Positions 55,678 to 64,000 of a stretch of 64,000 nt of DNA are shown here, piece by piece. Each line of letters starts with the position of its first letter. Position 1 is the stretch's first letter. Below the pieces are notes generated by a model. That model saw only the letters and a program-made list of their open reading frames with translations, did not search any database and had not been told where the DNA came from. The stretch comes from Kurthia gibsonii (lineage in GTDB: Bacteria > Bacillota > Bacilli > Bacillales_A > Planococcaceae). The translations under genes and the position numbers were made by a program. The DNA lies in assembly GCF_006539985.1 (NCBI RefSeq), contig NZ_BJOB01000006.1:1-64000 (forward strand), given 5' to 3'.

Positions 55678-56223
55678 ATGAGTATTTATAATTATTTAGT
55701 AAAGAAACCGAACGGTGAAATTTTATCGATGGAAACTTATCGTGGAAAAACAATGTTAATCGTCAATTCCGCAAGTCAATGTATGTTTACATATCAATAC
55801 GAAGACTTACAAAAGCTCTATGAAAAATATAAAAATCGCGACTTCGTTGTACTCGCCTTCCCAACGAATCAGTTCGGTGAACAAAACCCTGAAGATGGTG
55901 TCACAACGATGACAACATGTAAAACTCACTTTGGCGTAGAGTATCCTGTATTTGATTTAATTGAAGTGAATGGTGAACGCACTGCTCCACTATTCAATTA
56001 CTTAAAACACGAAGTCGATGTACGCGATGTCGATCAATCAAATATGCAAGAGATGATGGTCATGGACCGCGTAAAACGTGATTACCCAGACTATTTAATT
56101 GGACGTAATATTCGCTGGAACTTCACAAAATTCTTAGTCGATGCAAATGGTCAAGTGATTTCACGCTTCGAACCAACTGATTCACTACTTGATTTAGAAC
56201 AAGCAATTGAAAAAGTATTGTAA
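55678..56223 (+). CDS. Glutathione peroxidase-family thiol peroxidase
   Basis: GPx-fold enzyme of 181 aa. Peroxidatic Cys in IVNSASQCMFTYQYEDL, Gln in FPTNQFGEQNP, and Trp/Asn in RWNFTKFLVDANG complete the catalytic tetrad. Cys in place of selenocysteine; in bacteria these usually use thioredoxin. The segment SQCMFTYQY is a variant of the usual SKCGFTPQY. Strong AGGAGG before ATG. Confidence 0.9.
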   Translation: MSIYNYLVKKPNGEILSMETYRGKTMLIVNSASQCMFTYQYEDLQKLYEKYKNRDFVVLAFPTNQFGEQNPEDGVTTMTTCKTHFGVEYPVFDLIEVNGERTAPLFNYLKHEVDVRDVDQSNMQEMMVMDRVKRDYPDYLIGRNIRWNFTKFLVDANGQVISRFEPTDSLLDLEQAIEKVL

Positions 56224-56229
56224 TAAAAA

Positions 56230-56270
56230 AAGAACATCCTGTATGCTTTACCACATACAAGATGTTTTTT
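56230..56270. terminator. Bidirectional terminator after the peroxidase gene
   Basis: AACATC-CTGTATG pairs with CATACA-AGATGTT around an 8-nt loop, with A and T runs on either side. Confidence 0.8.
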
Positions 56271-56272
56271 AT

Positions 56273-56878
56273 TTATTTTTTTAAAGCTACTAATTCAGAT
56301 GACTTTGTAATTTCACCTTCATTTATGTCTTCGCTTTTAATCATGCCATAGCCTTTAGCATAGTAATCTATAGACTGCATGCTTAAATCTGGTGTTGAAA
56401 TCCAAATTTTCAATACATTTTTAAAAGTTTTTGCTGGTGTTCGAACTGTTGTATTTGTGGATAAAACTTTATATTTATGACGATCATTATAAGCAGCATC
56501 GCCCATATAACCTTTCGCACCCTTTTTTAAATTTCGCGGTAAAATTTGAGAACTTATAATACGTTCACCCGTTTTGTGCTTATAAACAGCTGTGCCATAG
56601 ACACCTGTTGAATCGCTGCCATAATCAACATACCAGTTTTCATTATTAATTCTCCACATATCTTTGTAAGGACCTTTTAACATATAACGATATGTGACAA
56701 TTTTAGCTTTTTTACCTTTTTCATAACTTTTAAAAACATATGTTTTATACGTACTTGAGCGTTTATATTTTTCATGATTATATTTTACTTTTGCTTCGAC
56801 AGTTGAAATCGGACTGTTTCCACTTCCCCATATTAATAAGCCAATTAGGAAAAATAAAATGTATTTTCTTTTACCCAT
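56273..56878 (-). CDS. Secreted basic protein of unknown function
   Basis: 201 aa: signal peptide about 1-29 (STVEA), then a Lys/Tyr-rich domain (TYRYMLKGPYKDMWRINN, TFKNVLKIWISTPDL, AKGYGMIKSEDI). The pattern loosely resembles DUF4309/outer-lipoprotein-sorting folds, not assigned. ATG 56878 overlaps the end of the upstream SH3-like gene by 8 nt, so coupled. Confidence 0.7.
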   Translation of the reverse strand: MGKRKYILFFLIGLLIWGSGNSPISTVEAKVKYNHEKYKRSSTYKTYVFKSYEKGKKAKIVTYRYMLKGPYKDMWRINNENWYVDYGSDSTGVYGTAVYKHKTGERIISSQILPRNLKKGAKGYMGDAAYNDRHKYKVLSTNTTVRTPAKTFKNVLKIWISTPDLSMQSIDYYAKGYGMIKSEDINEGEITKSSELVALKK

Positions 56879-57371
56879 GAATCGCACCTGTTTTACAATT
56901 CACACGTCCGATTGTATACCATGTACCATTCCATTTGTGCTGAATGCTATAGTAACCATCTTTACCGTATTTTTTACTTTTCACAAAACGGTATGGATCG
57001 TTATCTGCGTAACTTTTTGCATATTTCTTCGCTTTTGCTTTTACGCCTGGAACCCAACTATAAGCACTTGTAAAATTTAAATTACCTTGAGCCACATAAC
57101 CTTTTTTATTTTTGTATGTGATTTTATAAAATCCAAACTGATTCGCAATCAGCCAATAGTATTGATCCCAACCTACATCCACGCCACCGATTACTTTAAC
57201 TGCTTTGCCTTTTGGTACAGTGTACGCTACTTTATAAGATGTACCAGCCTTCACATACACTTTGACTGTTTTCGCTGTTTTTGCACGATCATATGAAGCT
57301 GCAGAAGCTTGTGTTGTCCATACACTACTAACTAGCATTAGAACAAATACCATACTTAGAATTTTTTTCAT
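56871..57371 (-). CDS. Secreted SH3-domain-like protein
   Basis: 166 aa: signal peptide about 1-24 (TQASA/AS), then a bacterial SH3-like module about 32-100 (VKAGTSYKVAYTVPKGKAVKV, YKITYKNKKGYVAQG) and a short basic C-terminus. Likely binds cell-wall peptide. AGAGGAGGG precedes ATG. Same architecture type as the protein at 51908. Confidence 0.75.
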   Translation of the reverse strand: MKKILSMVFVLMLVSSVWTTQASAASYDRAKTAKTVKVYVKAGTSYKVAYTVPKGKAVKVIGGVDVGWDQYYWLIANQFGFYKITYKNKKGYVAQGNLNFTSAYSWVPGVKAKAKKYAKSYADNDPYRFVKSKKYGKDGYYSIQHKWNGTWYTIGRVNCKTGAIHG

Positions 57372-57390
57372 TTGAATTCCCTCCTCTTAT

Positions 57391-57846
57391 TTATAAACCA
57401 ATGGATACAATAAACTGCTTATCTTGAATCGCAAATTTTTTAATGTTTCCAATGGGAATAGCCTTCACCTTATCAAATGCATTAAGATCAATCTGAATCA
57501 TACGCTCATCATATGTCACAACGGGCGGTTTATGAAAAATTTTTTTATGCACTGCACTAAAATCAAGCGGCTTCATCTTTTTTAACTCAAACTGTAGCGT
57601 ACGCCCCTCTGCATGAACAGGCTTTAAAGAAAGCGTAAAGTGAACGTTTTTCGATATACCAAATTTCTTCACTTTCGTATCCCCTTCTAAAATAAGAAAC
57701 CCTTCCTCAATCTTCACTTGAAGATCCTCTACCCCTTCAATAGATTGACGCTCTAAAATCTTTTCGAATACAGACGCATTTAATGGTAAATCCACTGCCT
57801 TCTTTTCTTTGAAGTTCATAAACCCTGCTTTTAATTGGTCAAACAT
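57391..57846 (-). CDS. Cytoplasmic protein of unknown function
   Basis: 151-aa soluble, beta-rich protein with repeated amphipathic strands (VKIEEGFLILEGDTKVKKFG, VHFTLSLKPVHAEGRTLQFEL). The fold may resemble DUF2993-like or lipid-binding proteins, not established. Lies 19 nt before the SH3-like gene on the same strand. Confidence 0.65.
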   Translation of the reverse strand: MFDQLKAGFMNFKEKKAVDLPLNASVFEKILERQSIEGVEDLQVKIEEGFLILEGDTKVKKFGISKNVHFTLSLKPVHAEGRTLQFELKKMKPLDFSAVHKKIFHKPPVVTYDERMIQIDLNAFDKVKAIPIGNIKKFAIQDKQFIVSIGL

Positions 57847-57915
57847 CTAAAAACCTCACTTCGTTTATTTGTAATATCTACCTTCTTTTACAGTATAGAG
57901 TTTGTATTGGACGAA

Positions 57916-57931
57916 ATATGACCATAATGGT
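57916..57931. promoter_or_regulatory. Inverted repeat upstream of the MazG-like/helicase cassette
   Basis: ATATGACCATAATGGT contains the dyad ACCAT-A-ATGGT and the 10-mer shared with the WYL regulator's upstream repeat. It lies about 19 nt upstream of the predicted -35. Confidence 0.45.
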
Positions 57932-57949
57932 AAAGAAAAAGATTTTAAA

Positions 57950-57978
57950 TTGTATATATTGGAAATGCACGTTATTAT
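57950..57978 (+). promoter_or_regulatory. Predicted promoter of the MazG-like/helicase cassette
   Basis: -35 TTGTAT (57950-57955), 17-nt spacer, -10 TATTAT (57973-57978). Confidence 0.55.
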
Positions 57979-58007
57979 ACTACTATCAATTAAAAGAGGT
58001 GATTATG

Positions 58008-58334
58008 ATGCCCGTATATAACAAACTTGTGCGTGACAATATTTTAAACATCATTCAAAAAGATGGTTTACGTTATGAGTCTCGTTTATTAAAACCAGAG
58101 GAACATCTAGTAGAGATTAAGAAAAAATTATATGAAGAAGTAAAAGAATTCGACGAAACAACTAATACACATGATGCTTTAGAGGAAATGGCTGATATTT
58201 TAGAATTACTTCACGCTGCTCTACGTGTACAAAATCACACATTTGAAGATCTTGAACAGATTCGAATAGCTAAAAAAAATAAACGTGGCGGTTTTGAAGA
58301 AGGTATATACCTTATTGAAGTGGAAGATCGATGA
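58008..58334 (+). CDS. MazG-like nucleotide pyrophosphohydrolase
   Basis: All-alpha NTP pyrophosphatase of 108 aa. The helix KKKLYEEVKEF and the acidic ALEEMADILELLHAAL supply the Mg-binding acidic residues of MazG/HisE-type folds. It begins MPVYNKLVRDNI, as small 'phosphoribosyl-ATP pyrophosphohydrolase-like' proteins do, but a his role is unlikely here. ATG 58008 is 8 nt from GAGG. Its TGA overlaps the helicase ATG (ATGA), so the two are made together. Confidence 0.85.
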   Translation: MPVYNKLVRDNILNIIQKDGLRYESRLLKPEEHLVEIKKKLYEEVKEFDETTNTHDALEEMADILELLHAALRVQNHTFEDLEQIRIAKKNKRGGFEEGIYLIEVEDR

Positions 58335-60694
58335 AGTTAATTACACAAAATTTAATAGAAGAATTGAATACACTCAATAAACAATCCAAACAAATTCATT
58401 GGATCATCGCATTCGCTATGGTATCCGGTGTACAAAAAACAATCGACACATTAAAATTCGCAATGGAACAAGGTGCTGAAATTCAAATTTTAGTAGGTGA
58501 TTACTTATCCATTACACAACCTGATGCACTCGCAATGCTTCATAATGAATTACCAAAAGCAGATATTCGCCTATTTCAAACATCGAATCAATCATTTCAT
58601 CCAAAAGCTTATCTATACCAATCAGATACAGGTTGTCATGTAATTGTCGGTTCATCAAATTTATCTAAATCTGCTCTTACTACAGGAGTTGAGTGGAATT
58701 TACAAGTTGTTGAACCAACGATTTATGAGGAAGCTTTACATGCATTCTCAGAATTATTTTATGAAGAAAATACTGTGTCCGTTAATTCTTTTTCTATTCA
58801 TCAATATCGTTCAATTTATGAGCAAAACAAAAAAGCACTTCCATTAATACAACGATGGGAAACAGAAGAAGAAATTCAATTAATGTATGAAGCTAACGAC
58901 TATAATCGTGTCATATTTGATAACCATTCTTCAGAAGAAGCAGTACTTTCACCAAGACCCGCTCAACAACTTGCATTACAAGCTCTATATGATACACAAG
59001 CTCAAGGATATCAAAAAGCACTAGTTGTTCTTGCGACAGGTTTAGGTAAGACATATTTGGCTGCTTTTTTCGCAAAATCATTTAAGCGTATTTTATTCGT
59101 GGCACATCGAGAAGAAATTTTATATCAAGCAAAAAAAGCATTTGAGCATATTTATCCTGACCGCTCAGTTGGTGAATTTAATCGCTACCTTAAAGATATG
59201 GAATCAGATATGATATTTGCATCTATTTATACACTTGCTCAACCACATCATCTTGCTTCATTTGATGCTAAACATTTTGATTTAATTATTGTAGACGAAT
59301 TTCATCATGCTGCCGCTACTACTTATCAAAAACTATTAAAACATTTTGATCCTTCTTTTTTATTAGGTATTACTGCGACACCCGATCGTTTAGATAATAA
59401 GGATATCTATGCACTCTGTGATGGAAATGTGGCGATTGAAATTCACTTTTTAGAAGCCATTGCAAAAAAGTGGCTTACTCCTTTTCAATATTATGGTGTA
59501 AAAGATACGGTTGATTATAGTCAGATCAGATGGTCGGGTTCAAAATATGATGAATATGAATTATTTGAACAACAGACAAAGCAAAATACCATGCAACAAG
59601 TATTTGATCAATGGTCTAAATTGAAACAAACACGTACAGTTGGATTTTGTTCTTCTATTCAACAAGCGACCCGACTAGCAAAATTCTTTCAGGAAAAAGG
59701 TGTCTCTGCTGCTACATTGACCGGACAACATACTTCCAAAGAACGTAAATTAATGCGTGATCGATTAGATTCAGGTAATCTTGATATTCTATTTACAATT
59801 GATTTATTCAATGAAGGTGTCGATATTCCAAAAGTCGATACACTTCTATTTATCCGCCCGACAGAATCATCTACTATTTTCACACAACAAATTGGGCGTG
59901 GTTTACGTTTAGCTGATCAGAAAAAACAATGTGTTGTAATTGATTTTATCGGTAATTATCGTCATGCAGAGAAAAAGCTGAAGTGGCTATCTCCTAAGTT
60001 AGAAAGTACGTCTATTCAACCACACATTGCCATTGAAAATACAGAGATTGTATTACATTTCGACTTAGAAGTGATTGATTTACTGCAAGAAATCTTACGA
60101 AAGAAACTGACAAAACGCCAACAAATCGAACAAGCTTTTCGAGATATGCAGTATGATTTAGGACGTACACCTACTTACCTTGAGTTTTACTTACAATGTG
60201 GAATTGACGACGTACCGATTACAAAGGAGTATGGTACATATATTCATTTTTTAAATGCTCTAGACGAATTAGATGCTATTGAAAAAGAAGTCTTCATCTC
60301 CTTTGAAAAATTATTACTTGAAGTCGAAAAAACGAATATGTCACGAAGCTATAAAATGGTTCTTTTACAAGCTATGCTAGAACGCGGTGCAAGCAATTGG
60401 TACAAACCGATGACAGCAGAAGAAGTAGCACCGTCATTTATTGCTTACTTAGAAGAACCTTCTCGCAAGCAAATCGAAGCCATTCCTACTGACTTCAATC
60501 AAATCATTCGTCGCATTGAACAAATGCCCATGACAAAATGGGCATCAAGTAGTAAAGGTCTTGCTACATTCGAAAATGGCTCTTTTGCCTTTCTTATTGA
60601 TATACCGAAAGAATCTGAAAACATTCTCTTTGAATGGGTACAACAAATTTGTGCTTATCGTCTACATAGACACTTCGCTAAAAAAAGTGAATGA
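58331..60694 (+). CDS. PLD-nuclease/SF2 helicase fusion
   Basis: 787 aa. N-terminal PLD-like nuclease domain about 1-150 with a single HxK motif (FHPKAYLY, His90, Lys92, and GSSN at 107-110). Then an SF2 helicase: Walker A ATGLGKT (235-241), DEFHH (322-326), TATP (348-351), motif V-like NEGVDIP (494-500) and QQIGRGLR (519-526). The C-terminal ~230 residues are a separate helical region similar in position to DUF3427-type tails. Resembles type III restriction-like helicases and defence helicases. Acts on DNA in the cytoplasm; target unknown. Confidence 0.85.
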   Translation: MKLITQNLIEELNTLNKQSKQIHWIIAFAMVSGVQKTIDTLKFAMEQGAEIQILVGDYLSITQPDALAMLHNELPKADIRLFQTSNQSFHPKAYLYQSDTGCHVIVGSSNLSKSALTTGVEWNLQVVEPTIYEEALHAFSELFYEENTVSVNSFSIHQYRSIYEQNKKALPLIQRWETEEEIQLMYEANDYNRVIFDNHSSEEAVLSPRPAQQLALQALYDTQAQGYQKALVVLATGLGKTYLAAFFAKSFKRILFVAHREEILYQAKKAFEHIYPDRSVGEFNRYLKDMESDMIFASIYTLAQPHHLASFDAKHFDLIIVDEFHHAAATTYQKLLKHFDPSFLLGITATPDRLDNKDIYALCDGNVAIEIHFLEAIAKKWLTPFQYYGVKDTVDYSQIRWSGSKYDEYELFEQQTKQNTMQQVFDQWSKLKQTRTVGFCSSIQQATRLAKFFQEKGVSAATLTGQHTSKERKLMRDRLDSGNLDILFTIDLFNEGVDIPKVDTLLFIRPTESSTIFTQQIGRGLRLADQKKQCVVIDFIGNYRHAEKKLKWLSPKLESTSIQPHIAIENTEIVLHFDLEVIDLLQEILRKKLTKRQQIEQAFRDMQYDLGRTPTYLEFYLQCGIDDVPITKEYGTYIHFLNALDELDAIEKEVFISFEKLLLEVEKTNMSRSYKMVLLQAMLERGASNWYKPMTAEEVAPSFIAYLEEPSRKQIEAIPTDFNQIIRRIEQMPMTKWASSSKGLATFENGSFAFLIDIPKESENILFEWVQQICAYRLHRHFAKKSE

Positions 60695-60750
60695 CACTAT
60701 ACAACAGGTTGGAACAAAACATATCACTTCCCTTGTTAGCGTTCGAAACG

Positions 60751-60788
60751 AAAAACTGGAACCGCGCCATAGCGTGATTCCAGTTTTT
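60751..60788 (+). terminator. Terminator of the helicase cassette
   Basis: AAAAACTGGAA (60751-60761) with TTCCAGTTTTT (60778-60788), and an inner CGC/GCG; T run follows. Confidence 0.8.
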
Positions 60789-60823
60789 TTATGCTCATTT
60801 AGAATGCTATTTTTACACTTATG

Positions 60824-62251
60824 TCACAACACCATTTCAAAATCTTCTTCAATTTCTAATACTTTTCGACCGACGCGTGTCGCAATATCGGGTGGTAGTG
60901 TCACGATGACAGGGTGTTCTGCTTTTAATGGTTTTTGGTTCGCTGTTAACTGAATTTGCAGCGAGTCATGACATAAGAAATCGACGGTTACTTGTTTGTA
61001 GGCATCGGCAATAAGCAGCTCCAACCCTTCATCACTAATGAAGCGAAGTGGTTTTGCCTTCCCTTTATATTCGCCAAACCAGCTATTTCCATACCCTGTA
61101 AGTATGACTTCATGTGCTTCTGGTACGGGCTTTGGTTCGATTGTTGCACGTTCTTTTAAGTAAATGGGTTCTCCTTGATGGAAGTGAACAATCGTTTCAT
61201 GAATCGTCTGATGAATCGACTGTACTTGGCGTTCTTCGACACATATTAATTGTTTTGTATCAACTTCAAAAGCATATAGATGCCAATCGCGGTCCACACA
61301 GCTCATATAGAGTCGCCCCTGTTCAAACGTACAAAACTGCACACGTTCTTCTAAATGAAGTGTCTCAGTTCTCGATACAATATCGAAGGACATGAGTGAA
61401 GCAGTCTTTGGTTTTGGATAGTAGATGTTTTTACCATGTGATGCGACATCATAAAGGTTCGTAAAGTATTGATAACGCTCGCTCAAACATTGCGGGTAAT
61501 TCGCTTCATTCCACTGATGATCTTTTTTCATAAAAGCATCTGAACGGAGCAGATAGCGATAGCGAATTTCATGGTTCTTCATTTTCGAACCGACATCATC
61601 CCACGTCGCATCGATATGATACCAAGCGTCATCCAATTTCACCATATTCCATGCATGTCCTAAATCACTCTCACCGTCCGCTTGACCAATAACGTAATAA
61701 CAAGGAATTTTTAGCTCTTCCATCATTTTTTCGAACAGTAGTGCATACGCCATACAGACGCCCTGCTTCTCATGCATAAATGTATAGACCGTAAACGGTG
61801 AACCAGTCGTATTCATCTCATATTGGTGATTGCGTACAATATAGTCATGAACAGCAATCACTTTTTCCACATCACTCATCGTATTCGTTATGAGGTCTTT
61901 TAAAATTAATTGAATCTCTTGTATCACCCATTGTTGTTCTTCTCTCGTCATACGATAAGTCATCGAAAAATTCATCTTAATACGGTTCTTCGATACATAT
62001 TTGAACGAACTCTCCTGTCTCGCACAATGTTGCGTATAAAAAGGCTCTTGTAAATGCAGTAGTGAAAAAGCTTCCTGTAATAAATCTGGTACAGACTTCG
62101 GTAGACGTCCTTGTAAGTAGAGTGAAAACTGACGGTCGCCACGCTTCATATGTGTAACTATCGCTGGTAGTAATTGTTTCGCTGTAATCGTTGTTTGTTT
62201 TAAACCACCATCTTTTTGAAACATCTCCATTGACTCAAAATAGATGCCCAT
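60824..62251 (-). CDS. Transglutaminase-fold protein, cytoplasmic
   Basis: 475 aa. Transglutaminase-like core about 130-215: catalytic Cys in KQGVCMAYALLF, His in LGHAWNMV, Asp in YHIDATWDD. N-terminal ~120 residues of unknown type, and a C-terminal beta-rich part. No signal peptide, which is unusual for such proteins, many of which are secreted or membrane-linked. May act as a peptidase. Substrate unknown. Confidence 0.8.
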   Translation of the reverse strand: MGIYFESMEMFQKDGGLKQTTITAKQLLPAIVTHMKRGDRQFSLYLQGRLPKSVPDLLQEAFSLLHLQEPFYTQHCARQESSFKYVSKNRIKMNFSMTYRMTREEQQWVIQEIQLILKDLITNTMSDVEKVIAVHDYIVRNHQYEMNTTGSPFTVYTFMHEKQGVCMAYALLFEKMMEELKIPCYYVIGQADGESDLGHAWNMVKLDDAWYHIDATWDDVGSKMKNHEIRYRYLLRSDAFMKKDHQWNEANYPQCLSERYQYFTNLYDVASHGKNIYYPKPKTASLMSFDIVSRTETLHLEERVQFCTFEQGRLYMSCVDRDWHLYAFEVDTKQLICVEERQVQSIHQTIHETIVHFHQGEPIYLKERATIEPKPVPEAHEVILTGYGNSWFGEYKGKAKPLRFISDEGLELLIADAYKQVTVDFLCHDSLQIQLTANQKPLKAEHPVIVTLPPDIATRVGRKVLEIEEDFEMVL

Positions 62252-62380
62252 ATGTTCCCCCTACATTCGTATTTTCATTCATTATACACGAGTTCTTTTA
62301 TAAAGACTTTTTCCAATATGAGATTGTTTTTAAAATCAACTTCAAGTAAGTTAGAAGTTAAATAGAAAAGAGCTATTACT

Positions 62381-62950
62381 ATGAAAAAAATCATCGTTCT
62401 TTTCATCGCCATATGCTGCATCATGAACCTTACTACCCTAAATACCGATGCAAAAACAAAAAACATCACATTACAAGAAGTTAAAAAACAAGTGACACAA
62501 AATAAATTACCTTATGCACTCGCAAAGATTGGTGATCCTTATAAAAAGTTTAAAGGAAAAAACATGCGGGACTGCCTTACTATGCTAAAGAACGTGGTTC
62601 GTCCTTAAATGTTTATGTTTATGCGAATAATAAATATTTTAAAACGAAAGATATGATTTTTACGTATATTCTAAAGGGGAAGAAAAAAACAAACAAAGCG
62701 ACAGATAAAGTGCGTGGAATGCTGCTCTCAACTCCTCAAAAATTCACAAAAAAAACAAGTGACATAAACTTTTGGTAAACCTGTTGAATATAAGGCGTCA
62801 AAAAACGAAGCAGGTTATATTTATTTTTACAATACAAATATTCTAGTCATTTTAAGTGAATATGAAAAAGGCAAAGCCTATACCCGATTCTTACTTATTC
62901 CATTTAGTGAATTTTCACAAGGTGGAATCTTTGAAAGTTATCTTAAATAA
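62381..62950 (+). pseudogene. Secreted protein gene broken by two frameshifts
   Basis: ATG 62381 begins with a signal peptide (about 1-24, NTDAKT) and reads to VRP-stop at 62608. The same protein seems to continue in another frame from about 62572 (GLPYYAKERGSSLNVYVY, YFKTKDMIFTYIL) to TAA near 62778, then in a third frame (FGKPVEYKASKNEAGYIYFY, LIPFSEFSQGGIFES) to TAA 62950. Repaired length would be about 190 aa, resembling the other small secreted basic proteins here. Frameshifts lie near A runs. Confidence 0.7.
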
Positions 62951-62955
62951 ACAAC

Positions 62956-62994
62956 AAAAAGCCGAAATTGCCACAAGTGCGATTTCGGCTTTTT
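62956..62994. terminator. Bidirectional terminator between the broken secreted-protein gene and the membrane protein
   Basis: AAAAAGCCGAAATTGC (62956-62971) with GCGATTTCGGCTTTTT (62979-62994), one mismatch, 7-nt loop. Confidence 0.85.
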
Positions 62995-63017
62995 GTATAT
63001 GCTTAAGAACTATTTAT

Positions 63018-64000
63018 CTACCTTAAATACTTCGGTTCGATTGGACCATATGGTGGTTCTGGCTCAATATGAATATAATTTGATAATCGAATGCGAATGT
63101 CTGGTGGTAAATTGTAATACTCAATTTGTCGTTGTCTTTGAAGATTATTAAACTTCGGCGTTAAATCATGACCGATTTTTTCAAAAGGTAGTCTCGTTAA
63201 TGTTGAGAACTTAGCACCTGCTTCATATTCCTCGACTAATTGATCATAACGCGTATGATTTTCAATTTTATTTGCGCCATGCATTATAATGAAAGTCATA
63301 CAAAAACCAATTACAGCTAAAACAACAAACTTGTTGCCTTTTCTCAGCCATCCTAAGATTTTTTCATCACAAATTAGTAATAAACAAATGACTAGTAACA
63401 TATAAGTTAACAGCATATTTCTTGGTCCAAATGGTGTAATCAATAAAAATGGACCTAATAAAATGATTGCATATAAAAAATATGTATAGAAATATCGTTT
63501 ATGTTCATTTTTCACTTTTGATTTTCCTACTATGATTAATAGCGAAATTAAATAGATACACATTAAAATAAATTCCACTACTAGTAAGTAATAAGGTAGT
63601 GATGCGGGGCTTAATCCAACTAGATTTCGAATAATGAAATACATGGCAATTACTAGTATAGAACCTACTAAATACTTTTGCCCTTTACCGATTATTGCTA
63701 ATACGATTGTAAACAATACGATGAGAATGAGATTATCTTTAAAATAAAATTCACTCCAGCTCGTGATCATCGTTGTGAATAATAACGTGAAGTCTAATCC
63801 TCCAACCTCGCGCATATTCCCTTCCGTATGATAGGCCGTATTAGAGAACATTATATAAGCGCCAACCGCTGCCCCCATTAGCCACACAATAAATACAGCT
63901 TTCTTTTCTTTATAGAATAGTGCCAATAACAATCCAATCACTGCCATAACAACGCTAGCGACAGATACGTTTTCAACGAAAAATTGTCCTAAAAACGCGA
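63018..64000 (-). CDS. Polytopic membrane protein, 5' end beyond the window
   Basis: The frame is open to the right edge, so the N-terminus is missing; at least 327 codons are visible. About eight hydrophobic helices with loops GNMREVGGLDF and FGPRNMLLTYMLLVI. The layout resembles DUF6056-type membrane proteins and surface-polysaccharide polymerase/transferase families. A methionine at 63947 is probably internal because the upstream frame continues with a hydrophobic coding sequence. Confidence 0.7.
   Translation of the reverse strand, partial: AFLGQFFVENVSVASVVMAVIGLLLALFYKEKKAVFIVWLMGAAVGAYIMFSNTAYHTEGNMREVGGLDFTLLFTTMITSWSEFYFKDNLILIVLFTIVLAIIGKGQKYLVGSILVIAMYFIIRNLVGLSPASLPYYLLVVEFILMCIYLISLLIIVGKSKVKNEHKRYFYTYFLYAIILLGPFLLITPFGPRNMLLTYMLLVICLLLICDEKILGWLRKGNKFVVLAVIGFCMTFIIMHGANKIENHTRYDQLVEEYEAGAKFSTLTRLPFEKIGHDLTPKFNNLQRQRQIEYYNLPPDIRIRLSNYIHIEPEPPYGPIEPKYLR

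Noticed and set aside
60743-60800. Short attachment-site-like repeat next to the helicase cassette
   Set aside because: It is simply the stem of a terminator; no matching copy at the other end of the cassette was found.

Overview
The window is low-GC Gram-positive chromosome, most likely from a Bacillales member of the Planococcaceae type (Kurthia, Rummeliibacillus or Lysinibacillus-like). This is inferred from gene families and from gene order shared with Bacillus subtilis: the yunD-yunE-yunF block, the metNPQ/yusE/yusF/gcvH/yusI/fadE-fadA-fadN block, sufCDSUB, and glutamate synthase with a divergent gltC. No rRNA, tRNA, CRISPR array, insertion sequence or prophage was found.

Region by region. 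1-4.3 kb: an HD-GYP protein and the yunDEF set. 4.3-10.8 kb: a heme-acquisition (Isd-like) operon on the minus strand. It holds a heme-degrading monooxygenase, a membrane-bound single-NEAT protein, a secreted six-NEAT protein, an IsdE-like lipoprotein, a permease and an ATPase. It is read from one promoter whose -35/-10 spacer is a near-consensus Fur box. 11.1-11.4 kb: a small gene interrupted by an in-frame TGA. 11.4-16.7 kb: sufCDSUB for Fe-S assembly, with Fur/PerR-like boxes at its promoter. 17-24 kb: glutamate synthase gltBD with divergent gltC. 24.1-26.9 kb: the methionine importer metNPQ behind a SAM-I riboswitch. 27-35.6 kb: thioredoxin-like and toprim proteins, gcvH, an ArsC/Spx-like protein, a soluble PAS chemoreceptor, and the fatty-acid beta-oxidation operon fadN-fadA-fadE with a FadR operator.

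35.8-44.6 kb: mixed small genes, including a STAS protein with a C39-like peptidase, two PH-like paralogues (one frameshifted), ypcP, OsmC and DinB. These are followed by an ammonium transporter operon that also encodes a GlnD-like nucleotidyltransferase and a DnaQ-like exonuclease, behind two perfect TnrA/GlnR boxes. 44.6-49.3 kb: the GABA-degradation genes gabT-gabD with divergent gabR, and on the far side of gabR a decayed, internally deleted copy of gabT. 49.3-57.9 kb: an esterase, a tRNA-dihydrouridine synthase, a tiny zinc-ribbon protein missed by normal length cut-offs, several secreted Lys/Tyr-rich proteins, a WYL regulator and a glutathione peroxidase. 57.9-60.7 kb: a two-gene cassette of a MazG-like pyrophosphohydrolase and a PLD-nuclease/SF2-helicase fusion, the best candidate for an uncharacterised (possibly defence) system. 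60.8-64 kb: a transglutaminase-fold protein, a secreted-protein gene with two frameshifts, and a membrane protein that runs off the right edge.

Themes: iron and heme supply (isd) feeds Fe-S assembly (suf), which in turn supports Fe-S enzymes such as glutamate synthase. Nitrogen supply is handled by amt, gltBD and gabTD, each with recognisable local regulation. Family calls are from motifs and remembered homologues; no database search was run.
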